DNA from: Cyanobacteriota bacterium
GTDB lineage: Bacteria; Acidobacteriota; Vicinamibacteria; Vicinamibacterales; UBA2999
Reading direction: 5' to 3'
DNA: 64,000 nucleotides
Assembly (NCBI GenBank): GCA_019752015.1
Contig: JAIEMQ010000013.1
Coordinates: 124,001-188,000, forward strand
Shown here: positions 49,520 through 57,145 of the stretch, in pieces
Layout of the letters: every line of letters starts with the position of its first letter
Numbering within the stretch: the stretch's first letter is position 1
Notes under the pieces: model-generated
Told to the model about the DNA's origin: nothing
Seen by the model: the letters and a program-made list of their open reading frames with translations, nothing else
The model's database searches: none
Position numbers and translations under genes: made by a program

Positions 49520-51247
49520 ATGATTCGGTACCTGGCCATCCGCAACCTCGCGGTGATCGAGTCGGTCGCCGTCGATTTTGAACAATCGTTCAACATCCTG
49601 ACGGGCGAGACCGGCGCCGGAAAATCCATCCTTGTCGAAGCCGTCGGCCTCCTCCTCGGCGGACGCGCCACGCAAGACCTCATTCGCACCGGCGAAGACA
49701 TCGCCACCGTTGAAGCGATCTTCGAGACCGACGACGGCAGCGAGCTGATCGTGCGCAGGGAAATCACGTCGCAGGGCCGCAGCCGCGCCTTCATCAACGG
49801 CGCGCTGGCCACTGCGGCCGCACTCAAAGATCTTTCGAATCGGCTCGTCGAGTTACACGGCCAGCACGAACACCAGCAGCTGCTCGATCCGGCGCAGCAT
49901 CTGGCGATGCTCGACGCGTGGGCGGGTCACGACAGCCTGCGCGCGGACGTCGCCGCCGCGTTCGCCACCGTGCGCGGCCTGCGCGACGAGCTCGATCGGC
50001 TTCGCATGGACGATCGTGAGCGGGCGGCGCGTCTCGATCTCGTGGAGTTCCAACTCGGCGAGCTGCAGAAGGCAAACCTGCAAGCGGGCGAGGACGAGAC
50101 GCTCGGCAACGAGCGGCAGTTGCTGCGCAGCGCCGACACGATCCAGCGGTTGTGCGGCGAAAGCTATGCGGAGTTGTACGACGGGGAGACCGCGGCGCTC
50201 GTCCAGCTCGGTCACATCTGGAAGCGCGTCGGCGAGCTGGCCGCAATCGATCCGCGGTTCGCGCCGTACCTCGATGCGCGTGACGCCATCAAGGCCCAGC
50301 TCGAGGACCTCGCCTTTACGCTCCGCGTTTTCGTGGACGGCGTTGATGCCTCGCCCGCGCGGTTGCAGCACGTCGAGGATCGGCTGGCGCTGATCGAGCG
50401 GTTGAAGCGCAAGCACGGCGGAACGCTCGAGGACGCGATCGCGCATCGCGATCGGCTTGCCGCGGAACACCGGGCGCTGACTGGCGGGCAGTCGACGGTC
50501 GCCGAGATTGAGCAGCAACTCGCCGACGCGGGCCGCAAGTTCCTCGCAGTCGCGATGAAGCTTTCAGCCAGCCGGCGCGACGCCGCGCCGAAGTTCGCGC
50601 GCCGGATCGAAGCGGAGCTCGGCGAGCTCGCGATGGAGCGGACCAGGTTCGAGGTCCGGTTGACGACCGCCGAGTCCGAAGGGCAGTGGGCCGACGCCGG
50701 CATCGACGCCGGCGAGCTGTTCCTGTCGCCGAACGTCGGCGAGGATCTCCGGCCGCTGGCGAAGATCGTTTCCGGCGGCGAGCTGTCGCGTGTCATGCTG
50801 GCGTTGAAGACGCTGGCGGCCGCGGATGCGGGGCCCGCGAAGACCCTGATCTTCGACGAGGTCGATGCCGGCATCGGCGGGCGCGTGGCGACGGTGGTGG
50901 GGCAGAAGCTCGCATCGCTCGGCGATCGATTCCAGGTCCTCTGCATCACGCACCTTCCGCAGATCGCGGCGTGCGGGCGGAGTCATTTCCTGATCGAGAA
51001 GAAGGTCGTGGGTCGGCGCACCGTGACCAGCGTGGACCGACTCGAGGACGAGGATCGGGTCACCGAGATCGCCCGGATGATGGGCGGTTCGGCGGCGGGG
51101 GAGAAGGCGCTGGAGAGCGCCCGCGAACTGCTCGATACGACGAAGGCGAAAGGCGAAAGCGAAAGGCGAAAGCCACAGAAACCAGGGCCACAGAAACCAG
51201 GGCCACAGAAAGCACAGAAGGCTCAGAGCAAGACCTCAAGACCTTAA
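49520..51247 (+). CDS. recN: DNA repair protein RecN
   Basis: A 575-residue SMC-like ATPase of double-strand-break repair. N-terminal Walker A LTGETGAGKSILVEAVGLLL, long coiled coils (about 150-350), and C-terminal signature KIVSGGELSRVMLALKTL with Walker B TLIFDEVDAGIGG. The last 25 or so residues (KPQKPGPQKPGPQKAQKAQ) are encoded by the dispersed CCAGGGCCACAGAA repeat in tandem, so the tail is repeat-derived. The stop TAA lies within the next repeat array. Confidence 0.96.
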   Translation: MIRYLAIRNLAVIESVAVDFEQSFNILTGETGAGKSILVEAVGLLLGGRATQDLIRTGEDIATVEAIFETDDGSELIVRREITSQGRSRAFINGALATAAALKDLSNRLVELHGQHEHQQLLDPAQHLAMLDAWAGHDSLRADVAAAFATVRGLRDELDRLRMDDRERAARLDLVEFQLGELQKANLQAGEDETLGNERQLLRSADTIQRLCGESYAELYDGETAALVQLGHIWKRVGELAAIDPRFAPYLDARDAIKAQLEDLAFTLRVFVDGVDASPARLQHVEDRLALIERLKRKHGGTLEDAIAHRDRLAAEHRALTGGQSTVAEIEQQLADAGRKFLAVAMKLSASRRDAAPKFARRIEAELGELAMERTRFEVRLTTAESEGQWADAGIDAGELFLSPNVGEDLRPLAKIVSGGELSRVMLALKTLAAADAGPAKTLIFDEVDAGIGGRVATVVGQKLASLGDRFQVLCITHLPQIAACGRSHFLIEKKVVGRRTVTSVDRLEDEDRVTEIARMMGGSAAGEKALESARELLDTTKAKGESERRKPQKPGPQKPGPQKAQKAQSKTSRP

Positions 51248-51276
51248 GACCTCGAGACCTCAAGACCTCAAGACCG
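51172..51276. repeat. Two repeat families spanning the recN end
   Basis: Two adjacent exact copies of ACCAGGGCCACAGAA (51181-51195 and 51196-51210) are followed by degenerate CACAGAA words, and then by AGACCTCAAG-type 10-nt units from 51230 to 51276. The recN stop TAA (51245-51247) is a variant inside one unit, and miaB starts two bases after the array. Confidence 0.9.
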
Positions 51277-51277
51277 A

Positions 51278-52693
51278 ATGAAATATTTCATCGAAACCTA
51301 CGGCTGTCAGATGAACGTCCACGACTCGGAGCGCATGGCGGGGCTCCTCGAGGCGGCGGGGTACGACCGTACGGACGTCGACAGCGATGCGGATCTCGTG
51401 GTCATCAACACGTGCTCGGTACGCGAGCGCGCCGAAGACAAGCTCTACACGCGGCTCGGCGAGATCAAGGAAATGGGACGCGAGATCGGCCGCGATCCGA
51501 TCGTCGCGGTGACCGGTTGTGTGGCGCAGCAGGAAGGCGACAAGCTGATCGCGCGATCGGCCGGGGTGGTCGATGTGGTGATCGGTACGCAGCAAGTAAA
51601 GATGCTGCCGGTGCTCGCAACGCAGAAACTGCAACAGCAGCGCGAGGCCAACGGCCGGCCCTGGCGCATGCCGCAGGCCGCCGTCGCGATCGACAACCCG
51701 TACGAAGACCCATCGTTTCCGCTCGGCATCGTCCGCCGCGGGGATCCCGTCCGCGCCTACGTCACCATCATCGAGGGCTGCAACGACTTCTGCGCGTTCT
51801 GCGTCGTCCCGTACACGCGCGGCCACGAGCGCATGCGGTCGAAGGCGGAGATCCTCGCGGACGTGCGCGACGCCGCGGACAGCGGCCGCCGCGAGGTGCA
51901 GCTGCTCGGGCAGATCGTCAATCACTACCAGGCGCCCGACGATCCGTCGTGCGATTTCCCGGCATTGCTCGAAGAAGTGCAAAAAATTTCCGGCATCGAT
52001 CGGATCCGGTTCGCGAGCCCGCATCCGCGGCACACCAGCGACCGCCTGATCGCGGCGGTGCGCGACCTGCCGAAGGTCTGTAAACATCTGCATCTCCCCG
52101 TGCAATCCGGATCGTCGCGCGTGCTCGGACTGATGAGGCGGCGGCACACGCGCGAGCAGTATCTGGACCTCGTTGCACGGATTCGCGAGGCTATCCCGAA
52201 GGTGCAGCTATCGACCGATATGATCGTTGGCTTCCCAGGGGAATCGGAGGCCGATTTCGACGAGACGCTGTCGCTCACCGAGGCGGTCCGGTATCACAGC
52301 ATGTTCTCGTTCAAGTACTCGGAGCGGCCGAACACGCTGGCGTCGAAGCGGATGCCGGACGACGTGACGGACGCGGACAAGACGCGGCGCATCGTGGCGC
52401 TGCAGGCGCTCCAACGGTCGATCCAGTCGGACCTCTTCCAGCGGTCGATTGGATCGACGCACCAGGTGCTGGTCGACGCGACCAGCCGCCGGCGCGAGTG
52501 GGAGCTGACGGGCCGCACCGGCGGCAACACGGTGGTCAATTTCCCAGGGCCGCCGGAGTGGCTCGGCGCGCTCGTCGACGTGACGATCAGGCGGGCGGGT
52601 CCTAATAGCGTGTGGGGCGAGCCCGTGTCATGTTCGACCTTGGCGGGACGATCGGAGAACGGCGGGGCATTTGATGATCGAAATGAACATTAA
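51278..52693 (+). CDS. miaB: tRNA-2-methylthio-N6-dimethylallyladenosine synthase MiaB
   Basis: A 471-residue radical-SAM methylthiotransferase acting on A37 of UNN-decoding tRNAs. N-terminal UPF0004 domain with three Cys (ETYGCQMN, NTCSVRERAEDK, VTGCVAQQ), radical-SAM cluster EGCNDFCAFCVVPYTRG, HLHLPVQSGSSRVL, and a C-terminal TRAM domain. Its end overlaps the start of the next gene by 20 bases. Confidence 0.95.
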   Translation: MKYFIETYGCQMNVHDSERMAGLLEAAGYDRTDVDSDADLVVINTCSVRERAEDKLYTRLGEIKEMGREIGRDPIVAVTGCVAQQEGDKLIARSAGVVDVVIGTQQVKMLPVLATQKLQQQREANGRPWRMPQAAVAIDNPYEDPSFPLGIVRRGDPVRAYVTIIEGCNDFCAFCVVPYTRGHERMRSKAEILADVRDAADSGRREVQLLGQIVNHYQAPDDPSCDFPALLEEVQKISGIDRIRFASPHPRHTSDRLIAAVRDLPKVCKHLHLPVQSGSSRVLGLMRRRHTREQYLDLVARIREAIPKVQLSTDMIVGFPGESEADFDETLSLTEAVRYHSMFSFKYSERPNTLASKRMPDDVTDADKTRRIVALQALQRSIQSDLFQRSIGSTHQVLVDATSRRREWELTGRTGGNTVVNFPGPPEWLGALVDVTIRRAGPNSVWGEPVSCSTLAGRSENGGAFDDRNEH

Positions 52694-53156
52694 GGGCCTG
52701 ATGGTGGATCCCATCACCAACATGCCCATCATCATCCTTCGCGACAGCGAGGGCCAGAAGGTGCTGCCGATCTGGGTCGGCGTCTTCGAGGCCAACGCCA
52801 TCGCGCTGCAGATCGAAAACATCCAGACGCCGCGGCCGATGACGCACGACCTGCTGCGCAACATCATCCAGGACCTGCAGGCGACGGTCGACAAGATCGT
52901 GGTGTGCGACCTGAAGGAGAACACCTTCTACGCGCTGATCCATCTGCGCACGCCGGCCGGCCCGGTCGCGATCGACGCGCGTCCGAGCGATGCCATCGCG
53001 CTGGCGCTGCGCACGCGCGCGCCGATCCTCGTCGACGAGAAGGTGATCGATCACGCCAAGACCGTCGACCTGTCGAACGAGAAGCAGGACAGCGACCGCC
53101 TGCAGCAGTGGCTCGAGCAGCTCGACCCCGACGATATGGGCAAATACAAAATGTAA
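52674..53156 (+). CDS. Bifunctional nuclease family protein (DUF151)
   Basis: A 160-residue protein with the DUF151 pattern: PIIILRDSEGQKVLPIWVGV, FEANAIALQIENIQTPRPMT, HDLLRNIIQDL, and IDARPSDAIALALRTRAPIL. The family is linked to RNase/DNase activity in plants and to metal-dependent functions; the physiological substrate in bacteria is unclear. The ATG at 52674 follows an in-frame TTG. Translationally coupled to miaB. Confidence 0.9.
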   Translation: MIEMNIKGLMVDPITNMPIIILRDSEGQKVLPIWVGVFEANAIALQIENIQTPRPMTHDLLRNIIQDLQATVDKIVVCDLKENTFYALIHLRTPAGPVAIDARPSDAIALALRTRAPILVDEKVIDHAKTVDLSNEKQDSDRLQQWLEQLDPDDMGKYKM

Positions 53157-53175
53157 AAAGTCAAAAGGAATAAGG

Positions 53176-53208
53176 AAAAAGGAAAGACTGTTTTCCATTT
53201 TCCTTTTT
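53176..53208 (+). terminator. A/T-rich hairpin after the miaB operon
   Basis: AAAAAGGAAA (53176-53185) pairs with TTTCCTTTTT (53199-53208). The surrounding 75 bases are a purine-rich stretch followed by its pyrimidine-rich counterpart, very unlike the rest of the window. Plausible bidirectional terminator. Confidence 0.4.
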
Positions 53209-53293
53209 CGTTTCCTTCTTCTTTGTCGGCCGGCCGACATTGCCGCTAAGTGCCTTCCATGGCTCGATTTAGGCTGAGCCAATATTTCACAGT

Positions 53294-53322
53294 TTGACTC
53301 GGCCGGCATCGGCCCGCATAAT
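53294..53322 (+). promoter_or_regulatory. Sigma-70 promoter of parAB
   Basis: TTGACT (53294-53299), a 17-base spacer, and CATAAT (53317-53322) match the consensus at five of six positions each. Transcription would start near 53329, which excludes the upstream ATG at 53321 as the parA start. Confidence 0.75.
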
Positions 53323-53350
53323 GCGGAAGCCCTCGCGTTTCCACGCACAG

Positions 53351-54106
53351 ATGATTATCTCGATCGCCAACCAGAAAGGCGGCGTCGGCAAGACCACGAC
53401 CGCCATCAACCTTGCCGCGGCGCTGGCCATGCGCGGCAAGAAGACGCTGCTGATCGATCTCGATCCGCAGGGCAACAGCAGCATGTCCTACATCGACGTG
53501 CGCGCCGCCGGGAAGAGCATGTACGACGTGTTCACCGACACCGCCACCACGCTCGCCGACGTCATCGTCGCATCGAGCCAGGCCAACCTCTCGATCGCGC
53601 CGGCGCGCATCGCGCTGGCCAAGCTCGAATCGCGGCTGGTCGGGGAGCTCGACGCGCCGTTCCGGTTGAAGGACGAGCTCGGCGCGCTGAACGGGCAGTT
53701 CCAGCACGTCGTCATCGACTGCCCGCCGGCGCTCGGCCTGCTGACCGTCAACGCGCTGGTGGCGTCGACGCACCTGCTGATCCCGATCCAGTCGTCGTAC
53801 TTCGCGCTCGAAGGCACCGACGACCTGCTCGAGACGATCGAAAAGGTCCGGCAGCGTCCGAACCCCGAGCTGCAGATCCTCGGCGTCGTCATCACCATGC
53901 ACGACAAGCGCACCGCGCTGGCGCGCGACATCCAGGAGCAGATCCGCAAGGTGTTCGGCGACAAGGTGTTCCGCACCGTGATCAGCAAAAGCGTGCGCCT
54001 CGAGGAGAGCCCGGCGTACCGCGAGTCGATTTTCACGTTCGCGCCGGACTCGACCGGCGCGGCCGAGTATTACAGCCTGTGTGAGGAGGTCATCGATCGT
54101 GCCTAA
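53351..54106 (+). CDS. parA: ParA-family chromosome partitioning ATPase
   Basis: A 251-residue deviant Walker-type ATPase: IISIANQKGGVGKTTTAINL at the very N-terminus, LLIDLDPQGNSSMS, and VVIDCPPALGLLTVNAL. The ATG at 53351 is preferred because an upstream ATG at 53321 lies inside the -10 box. A soj-like, short-N-terminus form. parB follows with an eight-base overlap. Confidence 0.95.
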   Translation: MIISIANQKGGVGKTTTAINLAAALAMRGKKTLLIDLDPQGNSSMSYIDVRAAGKSMYDVFTDTATTLADVIVASSQANLSIAPARIALAKLESRLVGELDAPFRLKDELGALNGQFQHVVIDCPPALGLLTVNALVASTHLLIPIQSSYFALEGTDDLLETIEKVRQRPNPELQILGVVITMHDKRTALARDIQEQIRKVFGDKVFRTVISKSVRLEESPAYRESIFTFAPDSTGAAEYYSLCEEVIDRA

Positions 54107-54917
54107 ACGCGGATTGCCGGACACGCTCCGCATGCGCCACGACGCGCACTACGTCGAGACGCTGGCGGCGCCGGGCGGGACCCCGGTCGGCCGCATGGTG
54201 CCGATCGAGCACATCGATCCCAACCCGGATCAGCCGCGGCAGGCGATGGGAGACCTGGCGGAGCTGATCGCCTCGGTCAGGGAAAAAGGCATCATCGAGC
54301 CGCTGATCGTGCGCCAGCGCGGCGCGCGCTACCAGATCATCGCCGGCGAGCGCCGCTACCACGCCGGCTCGCAGGCCGGCCTCCGCGAGCTGCCCGTCGT
54401 GATCCGCGACGTCGACGACGGCGAGATGCTGGAGCTGGCGCTGATCGAGAACATCCAGCGCAAGGACCTGACGCCGTTCGAAGAATCGGACGCAATGCAG
54501 GGCCTGGCGTCGAAGTTCGCCTACACGCACGAAGACCTGGCCAAGCGGCTGGGGAAGTCGCGCACCACGATCACCGAGGCGCTGTCGCTCAACCAGATCC
54601 CGCCCGAGGTCCGCAAGGTCTGCCGGCTGGCGGGCATCACGAATCGGTCGCTGTTGCTGCAGATCGTGCGTCAGGGCGACACACAGAAGATGCTGCAGAT
54701 GGTCGAGAAGATCACCAGCCAGGGCGCGACGCGCGAGCAGCTGCGCAAGGAGGCCGAGAAACCGAAGGCCGGCCGGCCGAAGTCGTTCGTGTTCGCGTTC
54801 CGGCCGCAGACCAAGGCCTTCAACCTGCGCCTGCAGTTCAACAAGCGCAACGCCAGCAAGGACGAGGTCATCTCCGCGCTCGAAGAGATCATTCGGGAGT
54901 TGAAGAAGGACAGGTAG
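54099..54917 (+). CDS. parB: ParB/Spo0J-family partition protein
   Basis: A 272-residue DNA-binding CTPase. EHIDPNPDQPRQAM and ELIASVREKGIIEPLIVRQR, CTP-binding GERRYHAGSQAG, LIENIQRKDLTPFEES, and helix-turn-helix LAKRLGKSRTTITEALSL are visible; the C-terminal dimerisation part is Lys/Arg-rich. The GTG at 54099 is supported by GAGGAGG eight bases upstream. No perfect parS site was seen in the window. Confidence 0.95.
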   Translation: MPKRGLPDTLRMRHDAHYVETLAAPGGTPVGRMVPIEHIDPNPDQPRQAMGDLAELIASVREKGIIEPLIVRQRGARYQIIAGERRYHAGSQAGLRELPVVIRDVDDGEMLELALIENIQRKDLTPFEESDAMQGLASKFAYTHEDLAKRLGKSRTTITEALSLNQIPPEVRKVCRLAGITNRSLLLQIVRQGDTQKMLQMVEKITSQGATREQLRKEAEKPKAGRPKSFVFAFRPQTKAFNLRLQFNKRNASKDEVISALEEIIRELKKDR

Positions 54918-54966
54918 GACAGGCAGTCAGGTCGTCAGGCAGGCAGTCAGACCGTCCGCGTGTTTA

Positions 54967-54994
54967 AGTTAACATAAGATGTATTATCGGACTC
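54967..54994 (-). other. Candidate dif site (XerCD recombination site)
   Basis: On the minus strand a 28-base stretch reads as an 11-base XerC-like arm (GAGTCCGATAA), a 6-base centre (TACATC) and an XerD-like arm (TTATGTTAACT). The XerD arm matches the E. coli and B. subtilis arms at 10 of 11 positions each; the XerC arm matches at about 6 of 11. It stands out as an AT-rich island. The rest of the 150-base gap holds a short AGGCAGTCAG-type repeat (54925-54955). Confidence 0.4.
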
Positions 54995-55066
54995 AAGGCA
55001 TATTCAAAAGGAAAGGTGCCTGTTGAAGGTTTGCGGAGTCTGATAAGGAATTCGCGGGCGGATGCC

Positions 55067-57127
55067 CTACGCTTGCCAGTCTGCGTCGATGGATGCGGAC
55101 TTGGGCGCCGCGATGGTCCAAAGCCGGCCGTGCGGCACGGTCTCGAGCACGGCGTCGGATCGATCGCGAACCTGGATTGCGAACTGAATCTCGTCGTCGT
55201 GTATCCCAATCCGGTCGAACGGAATGACTGCTTCGATCAGCGTGCCGACCGCGACCCACGGCTTTTCAATCGGCAGGACTCGGACCTGGGATCCGCTGAT
55301 GACCAGCGCGAGGTTCGTCGAGCCGGCGGCCAGCCCCGAAATCAACGCCGACCCGCGAAGCCTCAGACATAACGCGTCCAACGACCGGCCCACCAGAACC
55401 TCGGCGACCAATGACGAGACGGCGACCTCGTGCATGGCGCCGCCGGGACGCGTCAGTGCCGGCGCCGCCGCACCCATCCACTCCAGGTAACTCGTATCGT
55501 GGCCGTCGAGCGTGATCGAGAGCAGGCCCTTGGGCTCGAGCCGATCCGGGCCGGCACCGGTGCTGATGTTGGTGGCGAACAATTCTTCGGGAATCGGCGC
55601 GTCGAGAGACGCATACGCGTTGCGCAGGTGGCGCCGGAACAGGTCGTCGAAGTCGGCGTCGTGATCGGACGAATGATCGTCGCCGTACCACCAGAACCAG
55701 TCGCTGCCTTCGGCGATGAGCAGCTCTTCGAGCGCCCGATCGCGGGCCTCCGGCGCCACGGCGCCGGCGCGCTGATCGAAGGCGGCTCGCGCCTCCGACA
55801 GCTGATCCCACGCGCGGTGATCGTCGCGATGGCCGATCCAGATATAGAAGTCGCCGTTGATCCATGAACCCGGAAAGATCGACGGCAGCGCCCGTGCCGG
55901 TCCGGCTGCGGCCTCCGACATGGTGACGGTCTGGATATCCGGGGCCTCGGAGAGGGCGCGGTAAAGCGCGCGAAGAAAAGGACGCCCGCCGCCGTCGTAA
56001 TACTCCCACGCGTTTTCGCCGTCGAGGATCACCGGGACAGTCGCGACTTCCCCGCCGCCGGCGTCGACAAATCGCTGGCCGGCCGCGCGCACGTGCGCGA
56101 CAAAGTCCGCGGCCGCCGCGCCCGCATCCCACGACTGGTAATGAAAGCCGATGCGATCCGACATGGCGTGATCGCGGAACAACGCGACCGGGCCGCGATC
56201 GCCGATCCGATAGGGTCGATACAACAGGTCGGGCCGCACCGGCGTCCTGAGTGAACGCGCCAGGATGTCCTCGTCGGTCGCGATCCAGTTCAAACCGGCG
56301 TCGGCAATCAACGCCACCGATTCATCCGACACCGATCCCTCCGAGGGCCACATGCCTGACGGGCGGCTGCCGAACGTCGCCTCGTGAAACGCGATCGCGC
56401 GGTCGATCTGCAGCCGCGCATCCTCGGGGCGGCGAAACCGCTGCCGCGGCTTCGCCGCGCCCGGCTGCGCATGTTGATGCGCGTCGGAGTCACACAGCAG
56501 CGGCAGGATCGGGTGATAGAACGGCGACGTCGAGAGCTCCACCCGCCCGCGCGCGCTCGCGTCACGATACGCGGGGACGACGCGCGCCAACAGCTCGAGC
56601 TCGAGTTGTCTCAGCAGCACCTTGTCGTCCTCGGTGAAACCGCGATCCTTTTGGATCAGCGATGCGAGGCGCGGATCGGCGATCAGCAGATCGGGATCCA
56701 TCCACGCCAGCTTGTGCCACACCTGGAGGTCGCGAATGTCGTCCACGGTAAACGGCTTGCGCTCCAGGCGGCACGCGTGCAGCTCGGCGTAGCGTGGATA
56801 CGGTCCGATCATGCGGCCGTACGGCGCATGAAAGCCGTTCGCCACCATCCATCGCGCTTCCTCAGGGGTCAGCTCCGCCGCCGGCTTGAGTCCGATCTCG
56901 AGGTGGCGATCCTTCGCGCGATCGCCGGCGAAGGCCTGAATCTGCCGAATCAGCGAGGGCACCAGGTTGAACGTGACACGAATCTTCGGAAACTCCTCGA
57001 GCACGGCGGCCATGCCCCAGTAGTCCTTGATGGCGTGCAGACGCACCCACGGCAGGATGTGCTCGCCGGTCGCCAGATCTTCATAGTCAGGCTGGTGCAT
57101 GTGCCAGAGAAGGGCCAGCTTCAGCAT
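55067..57127 (-). CDS. Glycoside hydrolase family 57 protein
   Basis: A 686-residue protein with GH57 motifs in order: LLWHMHQPDY near the N-terminus, HPILPLLCDSDAH, the probable nucleophile segment GMWPSEGSVSDE, GLNWIATDEDIL, and the acid segment VILDGENAWEYYDGGG. No signal peptide, so cytosolic; family members are alpha-amylases, 4-alpha-glucanotransferases or branching enzymes. A C-terminal beta domain follows. The ATG at 57127 leads directly into homology. Divergent from lptFG with 18 bases between. Confidence 0.88.
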   Translation of the reverse strand: MLKLALLWHMHQPDYEDLATGEHILPWVRLHAIKDYWGMAAVLEEFPKIRVTFNLVPSLIRQIQAFAGDRAKDRHLEIGLKPAAELTPEEARWMVANGFHAPYGRMIGPYPRYAELHACRLERKPFTVDDIRDLQVWHKLAWMDPDLLIADPRLASLIQKDRGFTEDDKVLLRQLELELLARVVPAYRDASARGRVELSTSPFYHPILPLLCDSDAHQHAQPGAAKPRQRFRRPEDARLQIDRAIAFHEATFGSRPSGMWPSEGSVSDESVALIADAGLNWIATDEDILARSLRTPVRPDLLYRPYRIGDRGPVALFRDHAMSDRIGFHYQSWDAGAAAADFVAHVRAAGQRFVDAGGGEVATVPVILDGENAWEYYDGGGRPFLRALYRALSEAPDIQTVTMSEAAAGPARALPSIFPGSWINGDFYIWIGHRDDHRAWDQLSEARAAFDQRAGAVAPEARDRALEELLIAEGSDWFWWYGDDHSSDHDADFDDLFRRHLRNAYASLDAPIPEELFATNISTGAGPDRLEPKGLLSITLDGHDTSYLEWMGAAAPALTRPGGAMHEVAVSSLVAEVLVGRSLDALCLRLRGSALISGLAAGSTNLALVISGSQVRVLPIEKPWVAVGTLIEAVIPFDRIGIHDDEIQFAIQVRDRSDAVLETVPHGRLWTIAAPKSASIDADWQA

Positions 57128-57145
57128 GGGTGATAATGGAATGAC

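Noticed and set aside
53321-53350. ATG at 53321 as the parA start
   Set aside because: It lies inside the -10 hexamer of a well-formed sigma-70 promoter, upstream of the expected transcription start.
53157-54098. parS sites around parAB
   Set aside because: No match to the TGTTTCACGTGAAACA consensus was found by eye in or near parAB.
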